Source of the DNA: Micrococcales bacterium
GTDB taxonomy: Bacteria > Actinomycetota > Actinomycetes > Actinomycetales > Cellulomonadaceae
Length of the DNA stretch: 61,129 nt
Reading direction: 5' to 3'
NCBI GenBank assembly: GCA_009785115.1
Contig: WQWY01000018.1
Location: forward strand, 1 to 61,129
Positions 1-7,690 of the stretch are shown one piece after another (the stretch's first letter is position 1; the number at the start of each line of letters is the position of its first letter). The notes beneath the pieces are model-generated. The model ran no database searches. It saw nothing but the letters and a program-made list of their open reading frames with translations, and was not told where the DNA came from. Position numbers and translations under genes: made by a program.

Positions 1-614
1 TCGCCCGAGGCAAAGGCCTCATCGACAACATCCTCCAGCCCGGAGGGCGCCGAACCCCCCGCAACCCGGGAAGTGCAAGCGACAGATTCCCCAACACAGC
101 ACGAGCGCCAGCCGATCCCCTTGTCGACGATCTCGTCAGGACGAATCCCAGATATGGGATGGCTCCTCGGCCGGCATACGATGCGAACTGCGTACACTGT
201 GTGCAAGCATATGAACTCCGGAGACGAGGAGTCAATGCTGAGGCATCGGCCCTTCCTGAACGTTTTCGACCGCAGCAAGGACGCCCTCTCGCCGACATCG
301 AGACACCGTGGGGACGAACCTTCACGCAGGGAAGTCGCGACGAGATAGCGGATGTTTTTGCGCAAGCCGGACCAGGATCGCGGGGCGTCGTCTATATTGA
401 GTGGCCAAACAGGTCGGGAACGCGAGTTGTAGGCGGCCACGTCTTTAATGTTGAAAATGTGGGAGGCCAGGTCAGGTTCATCGATGGGCAGAACGCCGTC
501 GCCGACGTTTCTGACTATTTTGCGAGAGGGATCAACCCGAGCTACGTGAGGCTAGACGATCTCCCTGTCCCGCGAGAAGTAACCCGATTCATCCAACCTG
601 GCGGGCAAAGATGA
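1..614 (+). CDS. Polymorphic toxin C-terminus, papain-fold glutamine deamidase-like (Tox-PL), 5' end outside window
   Basis: The reading frame (codons beginning at base 3) is open to the left edge, so only the C-terminal ~203 residues are visible. They match the Tox-PL / papain-fold toxin pattern: a Cys-containing block YDANCVHCVQAYELRRRG near window codon 60, a His block GGHVFNVENVGG, and the FIDGQ block that supplies the acidic residue. Members of this family are C-terminal warheads of large secreted toxins (type VII, CDI or TcdB/TcaC carriers) that deamidate or cleave target proteins. The N-terminal carrier and trafficking domain is not in view. A likely immunity gene follows about 60 bp downstream. 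An internal ATG at 159 would remove residues that look part of the domain, so it is not preferred. Confidence 0.75.
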   Translation, partial: ARGKGLIDNILQPGGRRTPRNPGSASDRFPNTARAPADPLVDDLVRTNPRYGMAPRPAYDANCVHCVQAYELRRRGVNAEASALPERFRPQQGRPLADIETPWGRTFTQGSRDEIADVFAQAGPGSRGVVYIEWPNRSGTRVVGGHVFNVENVGGQVRFIDGQNAVADVSDYFARGINPSYVRLDDLPVPREVTRFIQPGGQR

Positions 615-672
615 CAAGCGACCCGGTGCCAGAGCGGGCGAGTGACGACGATCGATGCAACGGAGGGTGGAG

Positions 673-984
673 ATGTCCGTAACTTACGACCAGGCTGCCG
701 AGATTGCCTACGGTGCCGGCCTTGACGGGTGGGACTCCTCGCTGGGGACTTTCCTTCTTGACGACAGGGATATCATCGAGGACGACGAGGTCTTTGTGTT
801 TGTCGTCGGGTCCCGCGAGCACCTGATCGACCGAAACCCCAGGTTTTTCATGGCAGGTGGAGGTAGTGGTGTGGTCAGCAAGACCGATGGAACTATAGAA
901 TGGATTCCCTGGCATTTCCTTCAGGAGATGCGGCCAGGCTTGGTAGAGCGTCCGAACCCCAGTCCGGTTTATTTTCACAGATAA
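673..984 (+). CDS. Probable immunity protein (Imm35/YrhB-like)
   Basis: A protein of 103 residues begins at the ATG at 673, preceded by GGAGGG at a good distance; the upstream ATG at 655 lacks such a site. The pattern of an N-terminal helix (YDQAAEIAYG), a central strand EVFVFVVGSREHL, then FFMAGGGSGVVSKTDGTIEW resembles the YrhB/Imm35 fold, whose members neutralise papain-fold and other toxins. Its position directly behind the toxin supports a cognate antidote role in the cytoplasm. The family assignment is by eye from the hydrophobic pattern and the AG-N-P/G-V--KTG-type motif. Base composition here is lower in GC than in the biosynthetic genes further on, as is common for exchangeable toxin-immunity cassettes. 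Confidence 0.6.
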   Translation: MSVTYDQAAEIAYGAGLDGWDSSLGTFLLDDRDIIEDDEVFVFVVGSREHLIDRNPRFFMAGGGSGVVSKTDGTIEWIPWHFLQEMRPGLVERPNPSPVYFHR

Positions 985-1008
985 AATCTTGGAACGAGAG
1001 CGTGCCTG

Positions 1009-1260
1009 GTGGCGAAAGATCCTGCGCTGGCAACACTTTTAGAAGAGACCGATATCTCTGTGCGCTACGAGGTGGCGGTCTTCGACCCTGATCGCCGGGC
1101 TGTCGGCAGCGTTCTGATACCGGCAGACGAAAACGAAGAGGGGATTCGGATCGACGGCGACGGCGGCCTCGCCTTCATCGCAAGACCGCTGGTCGGGAAA
1201 ATCCTGCGACATCACCAGCAGAACAGAGTCTGGCCACAGAGCGTTCAGCATGTGTCTTGA
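1009..1260 (+). CDS. Small hypothetical protein downstream of toxin-immunity pair
   Basis: GTG-initiated 83-residue frame. I do not recognise a family. The sequence reads as a globular protein: strand-like VRYEVAVFDPDRRAVGSVLIP, an acidic stretch, then IARPLVGKILRHHQQ. It lies 24 bp after the immunity gene in the same direction. It could be a second immunity protein or the tail of the cassette. A purine-rich GGAACGAGAG precedes the start but is not a strong ribosome binding site. The opposite strand is also open over most of it, which lowers confidence. Confidence 0.45.
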   Translation: MAKDPALATLLEETDISVRYEVAVFDPDRRAVGSVLIPADENEEGIRIDGDGGLAFIARPLVGKILRHHQQNRVWPQSVQHVS

Positions 1261-1330
1261 GCCGTCGAGAAAGAGACCTAGCCACAAAGTGCTGTGATGG
1301 CGAGCACCGTGTCAGTGAGTGCGTGGTCTC

Positions 1331-1447
1331 TCAGGCGGCGAGGCGCTGGGCGGGTACCTGGGTGCCGGCCTCGAGGCGGGCGGCGATGCGGATCCACGAC
1401 TGCATGCGGACGGCAGGGACGGGATCGGTGGCGGGACGCGGGTCCAT
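1331..1447 (-). CDS. 38-residue ORF under a c-di-GMP riboswitch
   Basis: ATG at 1447 preceded by AAGGA with a 5-nt spacer; the stop is at 1331. The 38-residue product begins MDPRPATDPVPAV, has a short amphipathic segment RMQSWIRIAARLEAG and ends QVPAQRLAA. I recognise no family. It is the first reading frame after the riboswitch, and its ribosome binding site abuts the 3' strand of the aptamer P1 stem, so translation is the likely controlled step. It may be a small regulatory or membrane-surface peptide, or a leader peptide whose downstream gene has been lost: no other minus-strand gene follows before the toxin cassette. Confidence 0.5.
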   Translation of the reverse strand: MDPRPATDPVPAVRMQSWIRIAARLEAGTQVPAQRLAA

Positions 1448-1454
1448 CGAGGTC

Positions 1455-1541
1455 CTTGTCTGTTCGGTAGCCCGGCTGACCGCGTGGGTCCCGTGGCTTT
1501 GCGTCCCCTCCTCGCGGAGGGTTTGCCTTTGTCGCTGACAT
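1455..1541 (-). ncRNA. Cyclic di-GMP-I (GEMM) riboswitch
   Basis: Read on the minus strand, the RNA carries the GEMM-I signature blocks in order: AAAGGCAAACC, a GC-rich hairpin CCTCC-GCGA-GGAGG, GGGACGCAAAGCC, a second hairpin, then CAGCCGGGCTACCG. The outer P1 helix can form from TGTC at 1540-1537 and GACA at 1460-1457. GEMM-I aptamers bind c-di-GMP between P1 and the two coaxial hairpins. A promoter ends just upstream, so transcription would start at the aptamer. The AAGGA of the downstream ORF overlaps the end of P1, which suggests control of translation initiation. Confidence 0.85.
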
Positions 1542-1546
1542 GGACG

Positions 1547-1575
1547 AGCCTACTCACCCGACCGGCGTATGTGAA
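1547..1575 (-). promoter_or_regulatory. Promoter for the c-di-GMP riboswitch transcript
   Basis: On the minus strand, TTCACA (1575-1570) and TAGGCT (1552-1547) are separated by 17 nt. The predicted start, about 7 nt further on, falls at the first nucleotide of the riboswitch P1 stem near 1540. This makes the riboswitch and small ORF a transcription unit separate from the lipoprotein gene that ends at 1686. Confidence 0.55.
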
Positions 1576-1685
1576 CACGTCCGAGCGCCCCGTTGGTCCG
1601 ATCGGGGGACGCCCTCTGCCTGTCCTCCACGACACCCAGCGGCATCGAACACGAGAGAGCCCTGTCGACGGACCAGCGGTACCGA

Positions 1686-3332
1686 TCAACCAGCAGCGGC
1701 AGCGAGGAAGGCCGCCATGATCGACTCTGCCGTCACCGTCTCGAGGTCACCGACCTCGACGAAGACCACGACGGCCAGGTCACCGGTCGCCGCCATCGTC
1801 CAGACGCGGTCGACCACGGTCCCGTCAGCGGTGACGAGCTCGGCCGTCCCGGTCATGGCCAGCAGGTCGTCACCGACCAGCGCGGAGAGCTCAGGCGTCC
1901 TCTCGGCGGACGCACGCAGGAGGGCGCGCAGAGCGACCGTCTCGTCGGTGGTCAGCGGCACGGCGACGGCGCCGGTGCCTCCCTGCCGGTTCACCGGCGA
2001 CACCGTGACCGGTGCGTCGGCGACGATCCGAGGGCTGACCGTCTGCCCCGCCGAGACCGTCGCCAGCACCGTCGCCATGCCCAGCGGGGACACCAGCACC
2101 TGACCCTGGCCGACCATCACCGCGGCCCGGCCGGCAGCATCGGTCCCGTCAGGCAGCGACCCGAGGAACGCCCCGAAACCGGCCTCGGACTCGTGGTCCA
2201 GACCGAGCGAGCGCGCGGCGGCCACGAGGTCCGCGTCGGTGAGCCGCTCACCCGCACCGCTGAACGCGGTGGTGCACGAGCGTGCGAACGCGGTGGTGAG
2301 AGAGATCGGTCCGGTCGCCGAGGCGGGGTAGCCCGACGAGTTGGCGAACGCCTTGCCGTCCACGGTGACGGAAGGCAGGCACGGCACGGTCGCGTCGACG
2401 CTCAGACCCGAGCGCAGCAGGGCCAGCGCCGAGACGATCGTGAAGGTCGACCCGGGGGCGTACCGGCCCACCGTCGCCGTCGACAGACCCCCGCCGCCCG
2501 GGCCCGAGGCGACCGCCAGCAGCTCCCCTGTCGAGGGGCGGATCGCGACCAGCGCCGACACGGACGTCTCCTCGGCCAGCAGGTCGGCAGCGGTCTTCTC
2601 CAAGGCCGGGTCGATGGTGGTCCGCAGGTCGGCACCAGGCACCGGGTCGGCACGGAACACCACACGCTCCGCGCCGTCGTGCGCGGTGGCGCGGACCTCC
2701 CACCCCGGGACGCCGCGCAGCTGTTCGTCGTGCTGACGCTGCAACCCAGACAGCCCTGTGAGGTCGCCGGCGACGATCGCACCGCCGGACTGCTCCGCGA
2801 TCCTCGCGGACGCCTCTCCCACGGTGCCCAGCACGGCCCGAGGCTCTTCGATAGCCTGCCCGTCAGCGCCGAGCACCTGGCCACGCGGCGCGGCGGAGCG
2901 GACCGCGGAGAGCATCTCTCCCGCGGCCAGAGCAGGCGCGAGCAGGCTCGGGCTCCAGGTCGCCACCCAGGTGCCGTTCACCAGGGTCATCGTCGCCGAG
3001 GTGCTGTAGGACCACGTCGTGGCCGGCACACCGAGATCCCAGGCCCACTCCAGGCGCACGGCCGTGGTGTTCTTCGTCCGCACGGCCGTCGCGACCCTGA
3101 CCGTCGGCTCGTCCGCAGGCAGCCCGGCGAACACCAGCGTCCGGGTCTCGTCCACCGTGCTCGACGGTGACGCGCCAGACCACGACACCCCGGTCAGGTC
3201 ACCCGACGCCAGCGCCCGTGCCAGATCCTCGGCCGCCGCCCGCGGGTCGGGGCTGTCGCCGCACCCGGTGAGGGTCACCAAGAACAGGGTCGCCACCAGC
3301 GCGTACGCGGTCCTGATCGCCCGTCGTGCCAT
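1686..3332 (-). CDS. Penicillin-binding protein-like lipoprotein with degenerate active site
   Basis: The 548-residue protein has a lipobox signal (LVTLTGC-G, Cys24), an NTF2/MecA_N-like domain (about 28-130), a dimerisation-like segment, and a transpeptidase-fold domain (about 235-545). The family's three catalytic motifs are present but altered. SxxK reads S295-T-F-T298, so the general-base Lys is lost. SxN reads S352-C-T354, so the Asn is lost. KTG reads M493-T-G. The surrounding fold signature (PGSTF, GQGQVLVSPL, TGTAEL) is intact and the frame is undamaged. The protein is probably membrane-anchored outside the cell and no longer cross-links peptidoglycan; it may act as a scaffold, decoy or muropeptide/beta-lactam sensor. 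Its 3' end lies 145 bp from the c-di-GMP riboswitch. Confidence 0.85.
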   Translation of the reverse strand: MARRAIRTAYALVATLFLVTLTGCGDSPDPRAAAEDLARALASGDLTGVSWSGASPSSTVDETRTLVFAGLPADEPTVRVATAVRTKNTTAVRLEWAWDLGVPATTWSYSTSATMTLVNGTWVATWSPSLLAPALAAGEMLSAVRSAAPRGQVLGADGQAIEEPRAVLGTVGEASARIAEQSGGAIVAGDLTGLSGLQRQHDEQLRGVPGWEVRATAHDGAERVVFRADPVPGADLRTTIDPALEKTAADLLAEETSVSALVAIRPSTGELLAVASGPGGGGLSTATVGRYAPGSTFTIVSALALLRSGLSVDATVPCLPSVTVDGKAFANSSGYPASATGPISLTTAFARSCTTAFSGAGERLTDADLVAAARSLGLDHESEAGFGAFLGSLPDGTDAAGRAAVMVGQGQVLVSPLGMATVLATVSAGQTVSPRIVADAPVTVSPVNRQGGTGAVAVPLTTDETVALRALLRASAERTPELSALVGDDLLAMTGTAELVTADGTVVDRVWTMAATGDLAVVVFVEVGDLETVTAESIMAAFLAAAAG

Positions 3333-3456
3333 CTACCCGTTCCGTGATCCGCAAGGTCAGAAGAGTCAACGACGATACCTTCTGCACCATATGTGCGGCG
3401 AGGAGTTCAGGTAACGTTCCCGAAACGGATCAACGCCCAGGGCGTGTCGAGAGGCG

Positions 3457-4620
3457 TCAGTCGACCTGCTCGGTCACGCTGGCAGGTTGCCAGACGCAGG
3501 CCGGATCCTCGGCGAGGGGGTCGCCGGTGGCCGCGAACGCCCGGGCGCGGGAGCCTCCGCACAGGTCGGCCCACTCACAGCGACCGCACCGGCCGGAGAA
3601 GTCGGCGGCACGGATGCGGCGCAGGGTCTCGTCGTCGCGGTACAGCTCGGCCAGCGGACGGTCGCGCACCGAGCCGAGGTCCAGCGGCAAGAACCCGGCG
3701 GGGTTCACCTGCCCGTCGTAGGCGACGAAGACGATGCCCTTGCCGTCCCTGGTGGCAGAGGTCTGCGCGGACGGCTGCTTGCGGGGCGGGCCCATGAGCT
3801 CGAGCAGGCGACCGTTCAGGCGGCGGTAGGTCTCCGTCTCCGGGGCCGCGCCGCCCGCTCGACGCTGGTGCACCACCCGCCGGAAGAACGGCGCCTCGAC
3901 CGTGCGCACCGTCATCCCGTACTGGGAGGCGTCCCAGAGGAAGTGGGACACGTCCTCGTGCTCTTCCGGGGAGATCGCGTCGACCACGGTGCCGCGCCCG
4001 ACGTGGACCAGGAAGAACACCTCCCAGACCTTCGCGCCCGCGTCGGTGACGACCTTGACCACGTCGGCGAGCTCGTCGAGGTTCTGGCGCATCACCGTGG
4101 TGTTGACCTGCACGGTCAGCCCGGCCTCGGAGAACGCGCGGATCGCGGCGACGGTGTCGTCGAAGTGGCCGTCGATGGCTCGCACGGTCTCGTGGGTGCC
4201 CGGCGTCGCCCCGTCCAGGGAGATCGACACCGCGTGCACACCGGCCGCGGCGATCTTCTCGATCACCTCCTGCGTGAGCATCGGGGTCACCGCCGGCGAC
4301 AGGGCCGTGGGCAGGCCCAGCGACGTGGCACGCTCGACCAGCTCGAACAGGTCGGGGCGCATCATGCAGTCCCCCCCGGTGAGCACGAGGATCGGGTACG
4401 GCCTGCCGAACTCGGCGACCTGGTCGATCAGCCCGAGCCCCTCGGCCGTCGTCAGCTCGCCGGGCAGAGGCTTGAGCAGCGCCGACGCGCGACAGTGGCG
4501 GCACGCGACCGGGCACGCCCGGGTCGTCTCCCAGAACACCAGCATGGGCCGCTGGTCGTAGTTGATCCTGGCCTGGCTGCCGCCGTGCTGCGCGGGCTTC
4601 TGCTGCGGCGTGTGCTGCAC
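3457..4620 (-). CDS. Radical SAM/SPASM enzyme (TIGR04053 / NirJ-AhbD-like)
   Basis: Cytosolic enzyme of 387 residues. The 4Fe-4S/SAM motif is CPVACRHC (residues about 35-42), followed by the SAM-binding variant LTGGDCMM and the long TIM-barrel. The C-terminal SPASM region has the CGRCEWADLCGGSRARAF cysteine cluster and a final Cys in EDPACVW, for auxiliary clusters. The layout matches the TIGR04053-type actinobacterial radical SAM proteins, related to NirJ and AhbC/D enzymes that modify heme side chains, and to peptide maturases. Tetrapyrrole genes (hemC, D, B, L) lie about 7 kb away in the same window, which makes a heme-related role attractive but unproven. No small precursor peptide is evident beside it. 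Confidence 0.8.
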   Translation of the reverse strand: MQHTPQQKPAQHGGSQARINYDQRPMLVFWETTRACPVACRHCRASALLKPLPGELTTAEGLGLIDQVAEFGRPYPILVLTGGDCMMRPDLFELVERATSLGLPTALSPAVTPMLTQEVIEKIAAAGVHAVSISLDGATPGTHETVRAIDGHFDDTVAAIRAFSEAGLTVQVNTTVMRQNLDELADVVKVVTDAGAKVWEVFFLVHVGRGTVVDAISPEEHEDVSHFLWDASQYGMTVRTVEAPFFRRVVHQRRAGGAAPETETYRRLNGRLLELMGPPRKQPSAQTSATRDGKGIVFVAYDGQVNPAGFLPLDLGSVRDRPLAELYRDDETLRRIRAADFSGRCGRCEWADLCGGSRARAFAATGDPLAEDPACVWQPASVTEQVD

Positions 4621-4853
4621 TGTGAGCTCCCGTGGTCGCGACGCGGAGCGCGTCGCCTCTGCCTCGATGTCGCAGGCCCCGACGGGCCGGGCGTCATCTT
4701 CTCACGGCCCCCTGCCCGAACCTTCCCCTCTGCTCGCACCTTCACCACCCACCGCCACGGTCTCCACCCGGACGGCGGCCCTGCCGCGAGAGCCCCGAGG
4801 ACGCGTCGAAGGGCCGACCGGTCTTCCTGAGAAACGCCATCGCTTCGACGCGA

Positions 4854-4883
4854 AGAGGGCCACCCGTCACCGGGTGGCCCTCT
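4854..4883 (-). terminator. Hairpin terminator after the secreted-protein gene
   Basis: Perfect 13-bp stem AGAGGGCCACCCG / CGGGTGGCCCTCT with a TCAC loop, 70 bp beyond the stop of the minus-strand secreted-protein gene. It has no U-tract, as is usual in actinobacteria. The rest of the 332-bp gap at 4621-4952 shows no convincing gene; it should contain the promoter of the radical SAM gene. Confidence 0.7.
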
Positions 4884-4952
4884 CCAGGCGTCCGCGCGCT
4901 CTCAGGCGCGTCTCGATGATCGACGGCCCCGAAAGGCGCCATCTTCGATCAT

Positions 4953-6062
4953 CTAGAAGTTGGACGGGTGGTTCTTCACGTACGCGTCCAGGTCGATCCC
5001 CAGCTGACCACACACGGTCCGCAGGCCCTCCTCGAGCACGTCTGCCCACTCGTCGTAGGTGTCCTTGAGGCCCTCGTCGAAGTGGAAGTACGGCTCAGCG
5101 GAGCTCAGACCGTACTGGGCCAGGAGAGCCCTGTAGTGCAGGATGCCGCCCGCGAACAGGATCGCCCTCTGAGCACCGTCGGCCTTGACGCCGTCGAAGC
5201 CCTGGCCGTAGAAGCCGTCGCCGTCGTACAGGTCGTTCCAGAGCTCGACGTACGCCAGGTAGCGGTCGTACGAGACCTGAGCGATCGTCGGGCACCCAGG
5301 GGAGATGAAGTACGCGAGGTAGTAGCCCTCCAGCTGGGCGGGGGTGAAGTCGGCGTGGCCGACGTCCGGCCTGTCCCCGTCGAAGTACAGCGAAGCGTAG
5401 CCGCTGGTCTGCCAGCCCTTGGCGTTCGGGGCCAGCCCGCCCTGGGCAACCCACGTGTCGTAGGCGGCGTAGACCGCGTCCCAGTCGACCTTGTCGCCGG
5501 CGTTGAGCTCCTGCCAGTAGAACGAGGTGGTCATCACGGTGCCGCTGTGGACGTAGCAGCCGATGAAGCCAAGGTTGACCGTGGGGCTCTTCGCGGACTT
5601 CTCGATCCACTCGCTCAAGAACACCATGTTGATGTTCTTGTTGTTGTAGACCTTCGGGATGAAGAAGACGTAGTAGCCGTCACCTGTCTTCGCCTGGTCA
5701 GGCTGAAGCGCGATGACGAAGTCCCAGTAGGTGTTGGACTCCTTCGACGTCAGCGTGAAGCTCTCGTAGGCGTCGAACAGCGTGGCGTCGACCTTCAGGT
5801 ACCCGTTGTCCTTCTGCTTGGAGTCCCAGATGAAGTAGATCCCCGGGAAGTCCGCGCTGTGCGCGTTCGAGGTGATCTTGGGGCCGGCGGCGTTCTTGCG
5901 GGTGTTGTTCTGGGTCGCGTCGATGCTCGCGGCGACCGCCCTGTCAGCGGCGCCGTTCCACGTGATGCCGCTGGGGGCCGCCTGGGCCACCGGGGCGGCG
6001 AGCGCGGTCGCGCCGGCGACCGCGGCCGCTGTCACGAGCGCTCGGATGCGCATGTGTCTCAT
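4953..6062 (-). CDS. Secreted protein of unknown function
   Basis: The start is set at the ATG at 6062 because AGGAGGG lies 6-7 nt upstream; a longer frame to 6104 has no such site. The 369-residue product has a classical Sec signal peptide (MRHMRIRALVTAAAVAGATA, cleavage near AQA-AP). The mature part is rich in Tyr, Trp, Phe and Asp, with repeated aromatic blocks such as WDSKQKDNGYLKVDATLF, YYVFFIPKVYNNKN and SYDRYLAYVELWNDLYDGDGFYGQG. There are two well-spaced cysteines and no membrane anchor. I do not recognise the family; an extracellular carbohydrate-binding or adhesive role would fit the composition but is a guess. Direct copies of GATTTGTCC lie in its upstream region near 6098-6130. 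Confidence 0.8.
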   Translation of the reverse strand: MRHMRIRALVTAAAVAGATALAAPVAQAAPSGITWNGAADRAVAASIDATQNNTRKNAAGPKITSNAHSADFPGIYFIWDSKQKDNGYLKVDATLFDAYESFTLTSKESNTYWDFVIALQPDQAKTGDGYYVFFIPKVYNNKNINMVFLSEWIEKSAKSPTVNLGFIGCYVHSGTVMTTSFYWQELNAGDKVDWDAVYAAYDTWVAQGGLAPNAKGWQTSGYASLYFDGDRPDVGHADFTPAQLEGYYLAYFISPGCPTIAQVSYDRYLAYVELWNDLYDGDGFYGQGFDGVKADGAQRAILFAGGILHYRALLAQYGLSSAEPYFHFDEGLKDTYDEWADVLEEGLRTVCGQLGIDLDAYVKNHPSNF

Positions 6063-6340
6063 GATGTCCCTCCTGTCGTGCCCAGGTCGCCCCCACCTGG
6101 ACAAATCCGTACAGCACCGGACAAATCGCCGGAATTACTCCACAACCTAGCACCGGGGTCGTGATGACGGAACGGGTGACGAAGGTCGCCCTCTCTTTCA
6201 CCCGCGCTGCGTCAGGGTGTCGAGCCTCGGCGGACGAGGTTCGGCGTGACGCCCACACACCGAGCCTGCTCCGTGGGCAGCACGTTGCCAGCCCGGGAGC
6301 CCCGCGTCCCTCTAGTCACGAAGGATCGAGGACGGGGAGG

Positions 6341-7114
6341 TCAGGCGCTGCGCGGACGCACGAGGGGGATGGCTCCGCTGACGGCGGCGCTCGCGCGACG
6401 CCACCACCGGTCCCAGCGGGCGGCGACGGTGGCCAGCTGGTCGTCGTCCATGCCGTAGGTCGAGAGCACGACGTCGACGCACCCGTGGGGCGGGTGCACC
6501 GCCGAGGGGTGCTCGAACACCACCAAGAACGACTCGGAGGGGCCGTGCAGGCGCAGACCGAACTGAAGGTCGGTGCGGTAGACCAGCCTGCCCCCGACGT
6601 GCAGACCGTCGGGACGGACCGTCTCCAGGTGGGCCCCGACCGGCAGCCCGCGCACCCCGTGCAGCCCGACCCTGTCCAGCAGCCGGTCTTTGCGCGGACC
6701 GGCGTCCAGGCCCACCGCACACCAGGAGCGCCGGTCCTCACCGGGGTGCGCCTCCAGCGCGAACTGCAGCTGGTGGACGTCAGCGATCCAGCGCTCGTCC
6801 ACCGGGTCACGCACCCCGTCGTACTGCGAGAGCCCCTCGTGGGAGGGGCGCTCGACAGCCAGGTGCGTGCGCTGCGGGTCTCCGGTCGGCGACAGCCGCA
6901 CCGTGGTGCCGTCCGTCCAGGTCAGCAGGCGACGACGCCCGTCGGAGAAGGTGTGCGCGCCCTTGACGAACACCTCTTCGATCTTCCGGTCGAGGGCTTC
7001 GTCGTCCCAGCCGTACCACCGCCGGATCAGCTCAGGACGGCGCAGGTGGGCCCACGCCGTGTCAGGGTCGGCAACCAGGTCAAGCGCCGCGATAGTGCGC
7101 CGATCGAGTGTCAT
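6341..7114 (-). CDS. SRPBCC (START/AHSA1-type) domain protein
   Basis: Cytoplasmic protein of 257 residues. The N-terminus carries the AHSA1-like pattern of DPDTAWAHLRRPELIRRWYGWD followed by TFSDGRRRLLTWTDGT and DPQRTHLAVERP. These are the helix-grip features in which small hydrophobic ligands or Hsp90 partners bind. The C-terminal ~120 residues repeat a similar strand/helix pattern (RLVYRTDLQFGLRLHGPSESFLVVFEHP), suggesting two half-domains. An AGGCGAGG-type ribosome binding site precedes the ATG. It is transcribed divergently from the EspC-like unit. The ligand is not predictable. Confidence 0.7.
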   Translation of the reverse strand: MTLDRRTIAALDLVADPDTAWAHLRRPELIRRWYGWDDEALDRKIEEVFVKGAHTFSDGRRRLLTWTDGTTVRLSPTGDPQRTHLAVERPSHEGLSQYDGVRDPVDERWIADVHQLQFALEAHPGEDRRSWCAVGLDAGPRKDRLLDRVGLHGVRGLPVGAHLETVRPDGLHVGGRLVYRTDLQFGLRLHGPSESFLVVFEHPSAVHPPHGCVDVVLSTYGMDDDQLATVAARWDRWWRRASAAVSGAIPLVRPRSA

Positions 7115-7221
7115 CGCAACTCACCTCGCCTCGTGACGTTACGCCTTTCGATACCTCGATGGTAGGGACCTCCCGGGCGAACCGTGTACCGGTTCGACAC
7201 TCGAACGGCCCTACGGTCACC

Positions 7222-7227
7222 TACAGT
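7222..7227 (+). promoter_or_regulatory. Minus-10 element of a leaderless promoter
   Basis: TACAGT ends 7 nt before the ATG at 7235, with the sequence GGCCACC between. The same arrangement (TACAGT, 7 nt, ATG) recurs at the Nudix gene (48188-48201). This places the transcription start on the first base of the ORF, typical of leaderless actinobacterial mRNAs. Confidence 0.5.
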
Positions 7228-7234
7228 GGCCACC

Positions 7235-7315
7235 ATGTCGCAGGAAGGTGACCGGCTGGCGCAGATGGACGCCGCTGAGACGGGGCACGGTGCCGCGGAG
7301 GGTCACCGTGGCTGA
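7235..7315 (+). CDS. 26-residue leaderless mini-ORF coupled to EspC-like gene
   Basis: A 26-residue frame, MSQEGDRLAQMDAAETGHGA and six more residues, starts 7 nt after a TACAGT element. Its TGA (7313-7315) lies within the start region of the next gene (GTG at 7308), so ribosomes finishing here could restart on the EspC-like ORF. The peptide is hydrophilic and has no recognisable domain. It could act only as a coupling leader. Confidence 0.4.
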   Translation: MSQEGDRLAQMDAAETGHGAAEGHRG

Positions 7316-7631
7316 CCGGATCGCCGTCGACTGGGACCTCCTCTTTCAGCACGCCGCCCGGGTGGACCGGGTGGGCGACGACGTCTCCGCGGCCGCCGGC
7401 GCGGCCAGCAAGGCCGACCTGACCGAACAGGCTCTCGGGTCGATGTGCTCCTTCTTGGTGTCTCCGGCGACCGTGGCGGCCGAGGCCGGGGAGGCGACGA
7501 TCACCTCGACGACGGCGATGGTGGAGCGAACAGGCCAGCAGATACGCGGCTGGGCAGGAGACGCCCGCGAGATCGAGCGCGAGGTGTGCGCCATCATCGC
7601 GTCCCTCAAGGCGGACGTCGACACCCTCTGA
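7308..7631 (+). CDS. EspC/WXG-like small type VII secretion protein
   Basis: 107 residues from a GTG preceded by GGAG. The layout of VDWDLLFQHAARVDRVGDDV, an Ala-rich first helix, a short turn around GSMCSFLVSPATV, and a second long helix ending ADVDTL resembles the EspC/ESX-associated helical hairpin family (PF10824-like), small partners or substrates of type VII secretion. There is no signal peptide. Other type VII-associated genes occur in this window (34-37 kb and 41-45 kb). The assignment rests on length, helix pattern and context; no sequence comparison was possible. Confidence 0.55.
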   Translation: MADRIAVDWDLLFQHAARVDRVGDDVSAAAGAASKADLTEQALGSMCSFLVSPATVAAEAGEATITSTTAMVERTGQQIRGWAGDAREIEREVCAIIASLKADVDTL

Positions 7632-7635
7632 CCCC

Positions 7636-7651
7636 GCGGGTCCGGGCCCGC
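7636..7651. terminator. Short GC hairpin between convergent genes
   Basis: GCGGG / CCCGC with a 6-nt loop lies between the convergent EspC-like gene and thiQ. It is short, and I consider it a possible shared terminator. Confidence 0.35.
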
Positions 7652-7690
7652 ACGACGGCCTGGGCGCGCACCCCCCGGCCCACGCGTCTG

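Noticed and set aside
1278..1541. An 87-residue minus-strand frame starting at the riboswitch 5' end.
   Set aside because: It would be translated from within the aptamer and has no domain; the structured RNA explains the sequence better.
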